Assembly (NCBI GenBank): GCA_046331265.1
Contig: JAXLRE010000003.1
Span: 1-64,000 of the forward strand
Direction of reading: 5' to 3'
Length of the DNA stretch: 64,000 nt
Source of the DNA: JAGPDB01 sp046331265
Lineage (GTDB): Bacteria; Actinomycetota; Acidimicrobiia; IMCC26256; JAGPDB01
Below, piece after piece: positions 32,483 to 41,970 of this stretch. A program made the translations under genes and the position numbers. Position 1 is the stretch's first letter; every line of letters starts with the position of its first letter. A model generated the notes under the pieces. It saw only the letters and a list, made by a program, of their open reading frames with translations, was not told the origin of the DNA and did not search any database.

Positions 32483-33721
32483 GTGAAATTACGACTTACG
32501 CCTACGAGATTATTTACGCGTGCAACTGCTTTTGTGCGTAATGATCCTGTTAGTGTAAAAACAGGATTTGTCTCGCTTGTAATTTCAATGATTGCTGGTT
32601 TAATAGCCGGAATTGTTTTAGGTTCTATCACGAAAACGCTTGTGGCATTGCCTGGATTAGTTGTCTTAGCCCCAGCAGCTATTGGCTTGCGGGGAAATGT
32701 TTTTGGAGCTCTAGCTAGTCGACTGTCAACAATTGCTCAACTGGGAGATTTGAGATTTAGCAAAAGATTAAATACAACGATTGGTCAAAACCTTGTTTCC
32801 TCAACTTTGCTTTCTTTATCATGTTCTTTCTTTTTAGCGGGAATTGCAAAGATCGTTTCTGAAGCTTTTGGAATTAAAAATGCTATCTCATATACTGATT
32901 TTTTTGTCATATCAATTCTTGGAGGATTAATCCCAACATTGCTTGTGATGATAATGACTATATTTCTGGCATTGGCATGTGTAAAAAAACAATGGGATTT
33001 AGATAATGTTGGAGCACCACTAATAACAGCTACAGGGGATATGGTTACAATCCCATCATTAGTGTTAGCTACGTTAATTGTTAATCGTTCATGGATAACA
33101 GTATCAGTTTCTATATTGGCGTCAATTTTTGCATTGACCTTATTCGTTTATGGACTAGCTACAAGACAACTAGTCCTAAGACGTATTTATAGAGAATCGT
33201 TTCCTCTTTTAATAGTTGGTGGTTTTATCTCAATACTTGCTGGTCTAACAGTTCAAGGAAGAATATCGTCATTGTCTCAGTACCCGATTTTTATCATGAT
33301 GGTTCCTCCATTGCTGAGTCTAAATGGAGCTATAGGTTCTATTTTTTCTGCAAGGGTTTCTACTAAGTTACATCTTGGTCTTGTTCGTTCAGAAAAATTT
33401 ACTCTTTCTCCAATAACAGAAGATATAACTTTGGCGTATGTTCTTAGCGTTCCTATATTCATGTCTTTTGGTATTTTTTGCGGTATATATTCAAATTTTG
33501 GACATCTAACTGGACCTGGTATTGGTTCAACGATAGTAGTCGCATTCATAGCCGGAATTGTTTCAACAACATTATCGAATATTGTTGGGTATCTGACTGC
33601 TGTTATGTCATATCGTTTCGGTCTAGATCCGGATAATTTTGCTGTTCCTGCAGTGACTAGTTTGTCAGATCTTATTGGCGCCGTAATACTCATGTTAGCT
33701 ATTGGAGTTTTAAATGTATAA
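32483..33721 (+). CDS. MgtE/SLC41-type divalent cation transporter, membrane part only
   Basis: A 412-residue polytopic protein with about ten hydrophobic segments and an internal duplication. APAAIGLRGNVFGALASRLST in the first half corresponds to PPLLSLNGAIGSIFSARVSTKL in the second, the MgtE pore signature. NVGAPLITATGDMVTIPSLVLATL and VPAVTSLSDLIGAVILM are the matching Asp-bearing pore segments. It lacks the cytosolic N and CBS domains of MgtE. The next gene (30 nt on) encodes a PhoU/TrkA-C protein likely to take over regulation. GTG start with TAATCT 7 nt upstream. Confidence 0.85.
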   Translation: MKLRLTPTRLFTRATAFVRNDPVSVKTGFVSLVISMIAGLIAGIVLGSITKTLVALPGLVVLAPAAIGLRGNVFGALASRLSTIAQLGDLRFSKRLNTTIGQNLVSSTLLSLSCSFFLAGIAKIVSEAFGIKNAISYTDFFVISILGGLIPTLLVMIMTIFLALACVKKQWDLDNVGAPLITATGDMVTIPSLVLATLIVNRSWITVSVSILASIFALTLFVYGLATRQLVLRRIYRESFPLLIVGGFISILAGLTVQGRISSLSQYPIFIMMVPPLLSLNGAIGSIFSARVSTKLHLGLVRSEKFTLSPITEDITLAYVLSVPIFMSFGIFCGIYSNFGHLTGPGIGSTIVVAFIAGIVSTTLSNIVGYLTAVMSYRFGLDPDNFAVPAVTSLSDLIGAVILMLAIGVLNV

Positions 33722-33750
33722 CAATATATTCTTATTAAAAGGAGCAAAAA

Positions 33751-34980
33751 ATGGATGAGTCCCCGCGCAATCTGCGGAACATGCTTGCAGAGGCAAAAGA
33801 TCATTCTGAGCTTATGATTGATTTAGCTTACGCGGCTTTGTTTTTTAACGATGAAAACATGGCACAAGAAGTTGATGATCTAGAAGATGACATGTTGGAT
33901 CGTATACATGATATGCGTGAGATATGTATCCTCGCAGCACGAAATGTTCGTGAAGCAGAACAAATGAGTTCTGTATTGCTTGTTGTAAGTGCAATAGAAC
34001 GTATGAGCGTCGCTGCAACCGATATAGCGCGCATCGTAACGCACGATCTTGGTATACCTGCCGCTTTATTACATGATCTTGCGCATGCGCAAGAAGTATC
34101 TCATCGTGTACGTGTTCGTGAAGATTCCGGCTTAGCTCAAAAAAGTCTCGAAGAGCTCGAGTTACCAACAGAATTATCTATGCGTGTCGTTGCAATAAGA
34201 CGATCGAAAGCATGGATTATTGATCCTGATGGTGATGAAATAATAATGCCAGATGATGTCTTAATTGTTAGAGGATCTCCAGACGGAATTGCTGGGTTAC
34301 GCTCCATGGCAGGTGCTCCAGAATTTAATCTGCCTCCCGCTGTTGACGATGGTGCTCTAACCGATTTGGATCGTGCTGTAGATGTGCTCGTAGAGATGAA
34401 AGATATTTCTGAAGTAGCAGTTGGACTTGCATACAGTGCAATATTATTTTCAGATCGATCATTGGCTGCGGAAGTAGCCCATCTTGAAGACAGAATCGAT
34501 GAAATGCGTGAACATCTTGAGGTTTGGATATTACGTTCAGCAGCTGAAACAATCGACCCATCTTCACTTCGTGGTTTACTCCGTCTTGGTGGCGCTGCTG
34601 AAGAGATCGGTGATGCTGCTCAACAACTTGTTTGGCTGATCGAACGAGATGAAGAGATGCATCCAATATTACAAATTTCTTTAGGTGAAAGCGATGAAGT
34701 TGTTGTGCGTATGCCAGTTGCTGCTAACAGTCAAATAAGCGAAAAAACTCTGAAAGAAACACAACTTGAAATTGAAACAGGTTTCTTTTTACTTGCAATA
34801 AGACGTGCATCTCGATATGTTTATCGTCCACGTAGTACACAAGTTATAAAAGCAGATGATGAGTTAATTGCAATTGGGCCTGGGGAAGGTCGAGAATATT
34901 TAGCTCAACTATGTGGGTATAACTTTATGCAAGACGATGAAACAGGAGAATTTGAAATAGTTCTAGCAGATCAAAATTAA
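33751..34980 (+). CDS. Duplicated PhoU/TrkA-C regulatory protein for the adjacent MgtE-type transporter
   Basis: A 409-residue soluble protein in two similar halves. Each half has a helical PhoU-like domain (about 1-110 and 205-300; shared pattern MLAEAKDHSELMIDLAYAALFF / VEMKDISEVAVGLAYSAILF) and a TrkA-C-like domain (about 120-195 and 310-395; MRVVAIRR...MPDDVLIVRG / FLLAIRR...KADDELIAIG). TrkA-C domains bind small ligands and gate cation transport. A strong AAAGGAG ribosome site precedes the ATG. Pairing with the transporter suggests that it gates or senses Mg2+ or another cation. Its stop shares TTAA with the convergent VanW gene. Confidence 0.82.
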   Translation: MDESPRNLRNMLAEAKDHSELMIDLAYAALFFNDENMAQEVDDLEDDMLDRIHDMREICILAARNVREAEQMSSVLLVVSAIERMSVAATDIARIVTHDLGIPAALLHDLAHAQEVSHRVRVREDSGLAQKSLEELELPTELSMRVVAIRRSKAWIIDPDGDEIIMPDDVLIVRGSPDGIAGLRSMAGAPEFNLPPAVDDGALTDLDRAVDVLVEMKDISEVAVGLAYSAILFSDRSLAAEVAHLEDRIDEMREHLEVWILRSAAETIDPSSLRGLLRLGGAAEEIGDAAQQLVWLIERDEEMHPILQISLGESDEVVVRMPVAANSQISEKTLKETQLEIETGFFLLAIRRASRYVYRPRSTQVIKADDELIAIGPGEGREYLAQLCGYNFMQDDETGEFEIVLADQN

Positions 34981-36902
34981 GTAGCAGGAGTAGCTGTTGT
35001 GCTTGGTTGTCCTGCCACTGGTTTTGTTCCTCGATTAACTTTTCGGGGAACCATATTGTATGTCCAGCGATAGCGTTCTTTTTTCCCTGGCTTACCAGGT
35101 CGGTCGACAGTTCTGAAATTATCGACAACAATTCCTGGATATCCTTTTTGTGTTTCTTTTTCTTTTCCAACTTCTAATGTTGGATCATCTGTATACTTTG
35201 TTTCGATTTCTGTACGTGAAATTTCGACTGGACCTTCGAGGGTAACTTTTCTGCCTTCTTTATTTCCATAGAGTGTAACTGTAACGCTTGTTGCTCCGAC
35301 ATAAGTTTTAATTAATATTCCAGATTTGGAATCATTGTTAAATGCCATGTCAATTGATCCATAATTTAAGGTCGCTTCACGGCCCATTGGATATCTGCTT
35401 ATATAAATACTGTGGGGTGAATGCGTAATATCTTTATACCCACCTATGAAAGCTGCATTAAATAATGTTGTTGAAAATTGTGATGCGCCTCCACCAAAAT
35501 CTTCAAAAAATCCATCTTTATCTGAGAAAACAGGGGCTTTTACATATCCGTTTTCTGCTGTTCGTCTGCCGAGCTTATTATTTAGTGAAAAAGTTACACC
35601 TGGTTCAAGGACTGTATTATTTACAACTTCTGCAGCACGTCGGATATTTTTAACTCGTTCTTGACCTGCTGTAAAGTTTGTTGTGAAAGATGAAACAACT
35701 TCTGTGATATTTAAACTCTTTGCCCAACCAGTGTCATGTTTAGGAGAAAAGTTTTTAATTGCTGCGACAAAGTTATGTTCGCCCTTTATCCAGAGTTTTA
35801 GTGCTGCAGTAAAATCTATTTGCTTCCCATCAACGCTCGGAACGACACTTACGCCCGTACCATTAACTGAAAATGAAGCATCTACAGGGGCTACTTCTAC
35901 AGCACTTAGCTGAGAGGCTAATAAAGTTCTTATTTTTTCGTTATTTATACCAATCTTTAGAACTTTGTCCTTAGGAGTCACTTCTATAGATTGTGCTAAT
36001 TGTGATGCGGTTATAGCTAATGTGTTTCCACCAGGTGTTGTTAATACAGAATCAGCACTAAACATTTTGCGCAATATGTCTGCAGTTTTATTTGCTTGTT
36101 CTAGAGATATTTTCGCTTGAACTTTCTCTACATTCAAGGATTGTTTCTTATCATTAAAGCTGACGATAGAAGCAGAGATAGCTGATTCTACTTGCTTCTC
36201 GGTTACACCTAATCCTGATTTAGGCTTTATAATGCTTACTTTTGTTCCATCTATTTTTACGCCAGCATTCGCTTGGCCTTTTGAGAATCTATCTACAACT
36301 TTTGCAACAGCTAAATCATATTTTTTCGAATTTAATTTATATTCAATATTAATTTTTTCTTTTACGCTGTATCTTTTTATTGTGCCAGGAACAACCTCTA
36401 ATGGGTTAAGAGAATCACCAATTTTTGAAGCTTTCAATACAGATTTTTTGGTTTCGTAGATTAATCCAATATCTTGAGAAGAAATTGAAACCGATTTGTT
36501 GCCTAGAGTCAGTGTTATTGGCGTTTCTAGAGCATTTTTGACATTTTTATCTAATGTATTTGCTGCTTGGGTTATTGTCTTTCCGCCAACATTTACACCA
36601 CTAATTGAGACACCTTTTGCGATTTTATTTCCTCTAAAAATCACATCTGCGTAACATAGAGAAAAAATTAAAGCTAGGACTATAAGAAAAGCAACAATTA
36701 TTCGCTTATTAATTTTAAAAAATTGATTAAAAGATTTTTTTTCAACTTGAATTTCGTTTTTGTCGCCATCATGACCAGTGAGTATCTCAATACCATGAGA
36801 ATCTTCGAATAAAGTTAAATCGATAACTGGCTGTTCACCAAAATTTTCTCGAGAACGCGCAACTTCTATTAAGTCTTGTGATGTTGTCGGGGAATTGGCC
36901 AC
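34977..36902 (-). CDS. VanW-family envelope protein with peptidoglycan-binding-like domains
   Basis: A 641-residue type II membrane protein: a cytoplasmic N-terminus, one transmembrane helix (about 68-85), then extracellular parts. Two PG_binding_4-like domains (about 100-200 and 250-345) carry patterns such as GVSISGVNVGGKTITQA. The VanW domain (about 400-535) contains NIRRAAEVVNNTVLEPGVTFSLN and GGGASQFSTTLFNAAF. A G5-like strand region and a Pro/Thr tail end the protein. VanW was first seen in glycopeptide-resistance clusters; its activity is unproven. GTG start with TAGCGT 6 nt upstream. Confidence 0.85.
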   Translation of the reverse strand: MANSPTTSQDLIEVARSRENFGEQPVIDLTLFEDSHGIEILTGHDGDKNEIQVEKKSFNQFFKINKRIIVAFLIVLALIFSLCYADVIFRGNKIAKGVSISGVNVGGKTITQAANTLDKNVKNALETPITLTLGNKSVSISSQDIGLIYETKKSVLKASKIGDSLNPLEVVPGTIKRYSVKEKINIEYKLNSKKYDLAVAKVVDRFSKGQANAGVKIDGTKVSIIKPKSGLGVTEKQVESAISASIVSFNDKKQSLNVEKVQAKISLEQANKTADILRKMFSADSVLTTPGGNTLAITASQLAQSIEVTPKDKVLKIGINNEKIRTLLASQLSAVEVAPVDASFSVNGTGVSVVPSVDGKQIDFTAALKLWIKGEHNFVAAIKNFSPKHDTGWAKSLNITEVVSSFTTNFTAGQERVKNIRRAAEVVNNTVLEPGVTFSLNNKLGRRTAENGYVKAPVFSDKDGFFEDFGGGASQFSTTLFNAAFIGGYKDITHSPHSIYISRYPMGREATLNYGSIDMAFNNDSKSGILIKTYVGATSVTVTLYGNKEGRKVTLEGPVEISRTEIETKYTDDPTLEVGKEKETQKGYPGIVVDNFRTVDRPGKPGKKERYRWTYNMVPRKVNRGTKPVAGQPSTTATPAT

Positions 36903-36908
36903 CCAGTA

Positions 36909-36914
36909 ACGCTA
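36909..36914 (-). promoter_or_regulatory. Putative -10 box for leaderless VanW gene
   Basis: TAGCGT on the minus strand, 6 nt before the GTG at 36902. Confidence 0.45.
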
Positions 36915-36992
36915 GTAGAACAAGTCCAATTTTGTCAGATCCGACATAGATTAATTTATGGGATTTGTTGATATGGCAAAGGTAATCGGTGA

Positions 36993-36998
36993 TAGCCT
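36993..36998 (+). promoter_or_regulatory. Putative -10 box for leaderless gene 37005
   Basis: TAGCCT, 6 nt before the GTG at 37005. Same spacing as the other boxes in this window. Confidence 0.5.
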
Positions 36999-37004
36999 AC
37001 ATAT

Positions 37005-37355
37005 GTGAAAATTCACATTTATGACTCGTCTTCGAAAGAATTTGTATTAGTTGATGACCAGGCTGACCTGGTATATCGAGCCATGGGAACTTCGTCAGAT
37101 CCCAGAATATCATCATGTCTTGATTGTCGAAGCTGTGTTGTAGCTACAGAACCAATGAGTGTTTTGATCGATGAGCTAAGCGTGATTAATGTAAATGAAT
37201 CAGATTTTCTAGGAAATTTAGCGGAATATGTTGAAAATTCGGAATCTGTCCACCTTTATCTACAAGAGGAAAACGATTGTGGTCACTTTCTTTGGAGAGA
37301 TCCATTAGCGGTGGAGTGGAGTTCAATAACCGGCGAAAAGCGGCTACATCGTTAA
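37005..37355 (+). CDS. Small protein of unknown function with a Cys cluster
   Basis: A 116-residue soluble protein not assigned to a family. Residues 37-43 read SCLDCRSC, giving C-x2-C-x2-C, a possible metal site or redox centre; a further Cys lies near 93 (NDCGHF). The GTG start is supported by a TAGCCT box 6 nt upstream. It sits between the divergent VanW gene and the convergent PAP2 gene, with which it shares a TTAA stop. Confidence 0.6.
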   Translation: MKIHIYDSSSKEFVLVDDQADLVYRAMGTSSDPRISSCLDCRSCVVATEPMSVLIDELSVINVNESDFLGNLAEYVENSESVHLYLQEENDCGHFLWRDPLAVEWSSITGEKRLHR

Positions 37356-37879
37356 AATACGATGAATCTGCAAGCCAAATATCCAAAAAGCAAACCTAAA
37401 ATTAGACCTGCAGTAATATCGCTTAAATGATGCATCCTTGTATAAAGTCTCGTATAAGCGACGAGAATTCCTAGAGGAAACAAAAATATTGCAGCTAAAT
37501 GATAAGAACTTGAAAGCAAAGTTGCTGCGCACATTGCGGCAACGGCGTGACCAGATGGAAATGAAGAAGTTATTGGCATTCTTAGTCCATATGGCAATTT
37601 TTCGTGCTTGTTGTATGTATTTTCTTTTTCGTGTGGTCTGGCCCTGCGAAACATCCATTTTATCGGCCCGTTTGTTAAGCCTGATTCAACCAACATAACT
37701 ACAGCGAAACGAAGAATATCTTTCCAGTCTCGAACTATGAGAAAGCGTATAACTGCAAGTGCGAACCAGAGTATTGAATGATCAGCAAAATGTGAGAGAC
37801 GATATAGAAAGGCATCTCTAATTTGGGTTCTTTTTAAAAGTAAATATTTGTCACCAAAATTATCTATGGTTTTAATCAT
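37352..37879 (-). CDS. PAP2-superfamily membrane phosphatase
   Basis: About 175 residues with four to five hydrophobic helices. The three phosphatase motifs are complete: KWMFRRARP (KxxxxxxRP type), SFPSGHA (PSGH) and RLYTRMHHLSD (RxxxxxHxxxD). Relatives dephosphorylate phosphatidate, undecaprenyl pyrophosphate or similar lipids. The ATG at 37879 overlaps the upstream nuclease stop (ATGATTAA) and follows AAGGGA. A longer in-frame ORF to 37966 lies entirely within the upstream gene and is less likely. Confidence 0.85.
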   Translation of the reverse strand: MIKTIDNFGDKYLLLKRTQIRDAFLYRLSHFADHSILWFALAVIRFLIVRDWKDILRFAVVMLVESGLTNGPIKWMFRRARPHEKENTYNKHEKLPYGLRMPITSSFPSGHAVAAMCAATLLSSSYHLAAIFLFPLGILVAYTRLYTRMHHLSDITAGLILGLLFGYLACRFIVF

Positions 37880-38642
37880 GCTTTTTCCCTTGAGCTGGAC
37901 AGATTTCCTTATATGAACACCAGTGACATAAAGGCCCGATATTTGCTCTGAAATCATTCTTTTCACATGCAGTACTAACTGCTTTATGTATCGCAGTGCT
38001 TTTAATTTCTATGCCTTTTAATTTAGAAAATGTTGGAGTTGCAGTAATAATTGTTGGTTCTTTTAAATATATAAGTTGAACTTTTGCAGGAAGAACACCA
38101 AAGATCTGGTGACATAAATAAGAATATAAATACACCCCTGCAAATTTTGAATCTTCATTTGAGGTTCTTGGGGTTGATCCAGTCTTGTAGTCGGAAACAA
38201 TAAGATTTGAATTATCATCTAATTCTAACCTGTCTATGATTCCTCTTAAAAGTGTGTTCTCGTTTTTATATTCAAGTTTTATTTCAATACCAATTGGGAT
38301 TATTAGCTCTGGATTTTCTAATTTAAAATAATTTTTGATTAAAGATTCACAATCGTGCTTTAATTGTTTTTGTTCAACATCATTAAGATTTAATTCACAA
38401 AGTTCAGGCATTGATGAGTATTCAATAAAGGATCGATCGAGCATTTCAAAAGCTAGATTTTTAGATCTTTTATTTGGCTCATGATGAAAAAGAAGTTCAA
38501 GTGCTCGATGGACAATATTCCCACGTGTTGCCGCTAGCTGAGGCTTTTGTGGAAGCTTATCTATATATGCATATTTGAAAGCCAATGGACAGTTAGTAAA
38601 CTGGGCTAGCGAGGTAGGTGAGTAGCTATTTGGTGCAAGCAT
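37872..38642 (-). CDS. RecB-family PD-(D/E)xK exonuclease, probably with Fe-S cluster
   Basis: A 256-residue single-domain nuclease. The active site is spread over GNIVHRALELLF (His), LRGIIDRLELDD (Asp) and LIVSDYKTGS (DxK). Cysteines in FTNCPLAF at the N-terminus and in CHWCSYKEICPA at the C-terminus match the four-Cys iron-sulfur arrangement of AddB/Cas4-type nucleases. Such stand-alone proteins are common in actinobacteria and are thought to act in DNA repair. No cas genes are nearby. TAAGCT lies 7 nt before the ATG. Confidence 0.85.
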   Translation of the reverse strand: MLAPNSYSPTSLAQFTNCPLAFKYAYIDKLPQKPQLAATRGNIVHRALELLFHHEPNKRSKNLAFEMLDRSFIEYSSMPELCELNLNDVEQKQLKHDCESLIKNYFKLENPELIIPIGIEIKLEYKNENTLLRGIIDRLELDDNSNLIVSDYKTGSTPRTSNEDSKFAGVYLYSYLCHQIFGVLPAKVQLIYLKEPTIITATPTFSKLKGIEIKSTAIHKAVSTACEKNDFRANIGPLCHWCSYKEICPAQGKKHD

Positions 38643-38659
38643 TACTTTTAGCTTAATTG

Positions 38660-39511
38660 CTAGGCAATGCTGTTTATAAAGTTTGTAATACTTTTTGCCG
38701 CGTTATAGGGCTGTTCAAAAAGGGTAAAGTGCCCTACGTTGGGCATCATTTCAATTTTTGCTTTTTTCATTTGATGAGCAATTTTTTGAGCTAATGCAAG
38801 GGTGACGGTGTTTGAGTGTTCACCGTATACGATCAATGATGAAACATCTATATTTGAAAGTGCTTCCCAAACTCCATTTGCTGTACCTGATAAATATATT
38901 GCTTCTTCATCTTCTTTATTGCATTTTAATGTAATTGAGTTATCGAGAAGTTCAAAACCATTTGAGACGTATAGACCTAAAGCACTTTTTGACAAATGGC
39001 TTAAAGCGCCTTTGTCTTTGTATTTGAAAAAAGCTTCATCATATGAACCAAAGCTATCTCTTCTTCTCCGGGCAGACAAGGCTAAAGATTCCCTATGTGC
39101 TAAATCTGTTCCTGGTGGAAACAAAATCGGCTCTGACAAATACAAGCCAGAATATAGATCTTTATTTATTGAAGCATTTAATATATGAGCACTTGCCCCA
39201 GAAGAAATTCCTAAGCCAATAAAATTATTGTGTTTTGTGAAATCTTTTAGAAAATCAAAAACACTATCTAAATCTTTCTGAAATCCATTCCATGAAGTTA
39301 AGCTTCCTCGATCGCTTTCACCATGAGAACGAGCATCGAGTGCGAAAACATTGGCATTTCTTAAATGGGCAGTTACCGAAGCATAAGCTAATCCACAAAA
39401 GCCAGTTGGGTGACACATAAGTACAACAGGTTTATTTGCGCTTGCTTTAGGAGTTAGATGATGGACTTTGAGTCTTACGTTAGATTGAACGTCATAAGAA
39501 GGGATAATCAC
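38660..39511 (-). CDS. Alpha/beta hydrolase
   Basis: A 283-residue hydrolase with HPTGFCG (oxyanion region), FALDARSHGESD, the nucleophile elbow LGISSGAS (G-x-S-x-G), the acid near SLIVYGEHS, and the catalytic His in NVGHFTLFEQP. The fold and triad are intact. Substrate is unknown. It is the first gene of a three-gene minus-strand run with the RecB-like nuclease and the PAP2 phosphatase. The GTG start at 39511 lacks a clear ribosome site. Confidence 0.82.
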   Translation of the reverse strand: MIIPSYDVQSNVRLKVHHLTPKASANKPVVLMCHPTGFCGLAYASVTAHLRNANVFALDARSHGESDRGSLTSWNGFQKDLDSVFDFLKDFTKHNNFIGLGISSGASAHILNASINKDLYSGLYLSEPILFPPGTDLAHRESLALSARRRRDSFGSYDEAFFKYKDKGALSHLSKSALGLYVSNGFELLDNSITLKCNKEDEEAIYLSGTANGVWEALSNIDVSSLIVYGEHSNTVTLALAQKIAHQMKKAKIEMMPNVGHFTLFEQPYNAAKSITNFINSIA

Positions 39512-39529
39512 ACAAGATATTGTATTGGA

Positions 39530-41842
39530 TTACTTTCCTAAAAATTCAAGCAACTTAGAAAAGCTCAATGGATGAGAGTAAAAATAGCCCTGTGCTAGAT
39601 CACATCCGAGTTCTCTTAGTAAGTTCACTGTTTGTTTAGACTCTACTCCTTCTGCCAGAGCTTGAAGTCTTAAACCGTGTGCTAGTCCTATTACTGCAGA
39701 CACTATTTCAGTAGATGCTTTTGTTCTGCCTAATTCTGAAATAAATGTTTGATCTATTTTTACTATATCTACTGGAAAGCTCTGCAAATAGGCAAGAGAT
39801 GAGTATCCGGTACCAAAATCGTCGAGAGCAAGGGACATCCCCATAGCTTTTAATTTGTTTAGTGTTTCACATGCAGAGTCAGAGTTTTCCATAACGGCAG
39901 TTTCTGTTATTTCAATACCAAACATATAAGGAGGGACATCAGATTTTGATACATGTTTTGAAAGAAGTTTTGGTGTCGTGTTAATCATGAATTGCTTTGC
40001 ACTTAAATTTGTCCAGAGTGTGAAGTCGTACCCATTAGAAAATAAATTTTGTGCATCTATAACAACTTGAGAAAAAACTCTTTCGAATAACGGATCAATT
40101 AATCCACTTTCTTCTGCTAGTGCTATGAAATTATCTGGAGTTAACAAACCTAGTTTTGGGTGATTCCACCGTACAAGTGCTTCAGCCCCGATTATTCTTC
40201 CAGAAATTAATTCGATCTCAGGTTGGTAGAAAACACAAAGTTCATCAGAACGTATTGCATGATGTAATTCACGTTCATATTTAAGTTTTTTATATGCTTC
40301 GCTAGACCTTGAAACACTTGCAAAAGAATACCTAGATACATTTGAGTCCCTAGCTTGTGTCATGGCTGCATGTGCATCGTGTAAGACCATGTCTGCATCT
40401 TGCTCAACAGAAAGATCAGAAAATGCAATACCGACTGATGGTACGAGATTTATTTCTTGTGAATCAATTTCAAATGGGGTCCTAAAAGTGTCAACAATAT
40501 TTAAAGCAAAATCACGTGCTTGTTCTGCAGTGTGTATATGTTCAATCAGTATCGCGAATTCACTTGAACCAACTCGTGCAATTAAATCAGTAGAAGGTAC
40601 AAGTGAATCTAGACGTTTTGCCACCTTGCTTATTATTCGATCTGCTGCGTCATATCCTAATGATTCAACTATAAATGCATATCGGCCAACTTCTAGTGCG
40701 AGAACGCAGGTAGACACATTGTTTTTTGAATTGTGATTCAATGTTGTATTGAGTCTGTCGTGAAAGAGTATGCGATTAGCTAAACCAGTACTTTGGTCAT
40801 GGAGCATCTCATGCTCAAGTTGTTCTTCTGCTTGTTTTCTATCAGAAATATCAACAAACATAATTATTGCTGTTTCTTTATCAGGCATTATCGACATGGT
40901 TGCTAAATACCATCTGTGAAATCCTGCCCGAGTCAATAAAAGGTCAAGTCTTGAATGTGTTGTGCCAGTTTCAAATAAATCTTTGATACTCTGTCTCAAC
41001 TCGCGCACATAAGAATTTGATTGCATGGGGTTGTCGAATAATTTGAATATATTTGTTGAGTTTTCATCGATTGTTCTTGAGTGAAATACTTCTACAATTG
41101 ACCGAAATGCTGCATTGACATGAATAATTGTTCCATCTTTTTTACACATCATTGTGGGGGAGGACAGCGCATTTAACATGTTTGCAGCCAGTGCTTCTTG
41201 AGATTTTAATTTTGTTGAAATTGCTTCTCGCGTGAGTAGAGCAGATATATGATGTCCAATTGTCTCAGCCCATGCAATTGTTTCTTTATCTATAACAATG
41301 TGATGAGAAGTTGCTATAGATAAAACGCCGTTTGTTTTTCCATCAACAAAAAGGGGCACTCCAATGTAGTGGTATACGTGAAATGGTTTTGAGAAACTTG
41401 GACAGATCAAATAATCATGTTCGTGAGCGTCGCTTAAAATTAATGTTGAACTTCTTCTAATAACTTCACCAGCGAGTGTGCTTGCTAAAGATATTTTTAT
41501 CAATGTTGGATCTTGCACTACACCATGAGCTAAAGACGTTGCGCTAAAACTGACGATGTCTCCATCGTATGTTTCAATACCCGCAAATGTAATAGGAAAT
41601 GAAGAAGTAATTACTGATGCAATGTCATTTAATATTGGAGAAACTAATGTTTCGTCGATAACATCGTGGCTAATTTTGTGAATTAGTGATAGAGCATCGC
41701 TTCGCCATTTTTTATTAGCAAGTACGGGTGCAGACGTGTCTTCATTTTCTGCGCGTGAAATATCGTCTACTTTGTATAGATACGGATTTACTTGCGTGTT
41801 AATTAAAGGTTGATCATCAGTGTCTTCGCCGAATGCTCCCAT
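39530..41842 (-). CDS. GAF-PAS-GGDEF-EAL cyclic-di-GMP signalling protein with degenerate GGDEF
   Basis: A 770-residue soluble sensor. Domains in order: GAF (about 55-205), PAS (about 220-335), GGDEF-like (about 345-500) and EAL (about 515-765). The cyclase signature reads GSSEF at about 425-429 instead of GGDEF, so cyclase activity is unlikely. The EAL domain keeps EALVRW, NLSAKQ, EITETAVM, DDFGTGYSSL, KIDQTFI and EGVES, so it is probably an active phosphodiesterase. A GGGGAGAA ribosome site precedes the ATG. The GAF ligand is unknown. Confidence 0.9.
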   Translation of the reverse strand: MGAFGEDTDDQPLINTQVNPYLYKVDDISRAENEDTSAPVLANKKWRSDALSLIHKISHDVIDETLVSPILNDIASVITSSFPITFAGIETYDGDIVSFSATSLAHGVVQDPTLIKISLASTLAGEVIRRSSTLILSDAHEHDYLICPSFSKPFHVYHYIGVPLFVDGKTNGVLSIATSHHIVIDKETIAWAETIGHHISALLTREAISTKLKSQEALAANMLNALSSPTMMCKKDGTIIHVNAAFRSIVEVFHSRTIDENSTNIFKLFDNPMQSNSYVRELRQSIKDLFETGTTHSRLDLLLTRAGFHRWYLATMSIMPDKETAIIMFVDISDRKQAEEQLEHEMLHDQSTGLANRILFHDRLNTTLNHNSKNNVSTCVLALEVGRYAFIVESLGYDAADRIISKVAKRLDSLVPSTDLIARVGSSEFAILIEHIHTAEQARDFALNIVDTFRTPFEIDSQEINLVPSVGIAFSDLSVEQDADMVLHDAHAAMTQARDSNVSRYSFASVSRSSEAYKKLKYERELHHAIRSDELCVFYQPEIELISGRIIGAEALVRWNHPKLGLLTPDNFIALAEESGLIDPLFERVFSQVVIDAQNLFSNGYDFTLWTNLSAKQFMINTTPKLLSKHVSKSDVPPYMFGIEITETAVMENSDSACETLNKLKAMGMSLALDDFGTGYSSLAYLQSFPVDIVKIDQTFISELGRTKASTEIVSAVIGLAHGLRLQALAEGVESKQTVNLLRELGCDLAQGYFYSHPLSFSKLLEFLGK

Positions 41843-41970
41843 GTGTTCTCCCCATCACCTGAGATAAGTGTCTCATAAGTAACATGCGAATGGAAGGGCT
41901 TAACGCGAAATTTTATGCGACAAAAAAGACATTATTGTCTAATCTTGCACATATTTTTTGTAAATTTTCT

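Noticed and set aside
34325..34666. Minus-strand ORF inside the PhoU/TrkA-C gene
   Set aside because: His/Leu/Gln-rich shadow of a well-supported gene; no start signal.
37880..37966. N-terminal extension of the PAP2 phosphatase
   Set aside because: It lies wholly inside the nuclease gene and lacks similarity to the family; the ATG at 37879 overlaps the nuclease stop in the usual coupled manner.
37872..38642. Cas4 of a CRISPR system
   Set aside because: The fold and cysteines are similar, but no other cas gene or array is nearby; stand-alone RecB-like nucleases are common in actinobacteria.
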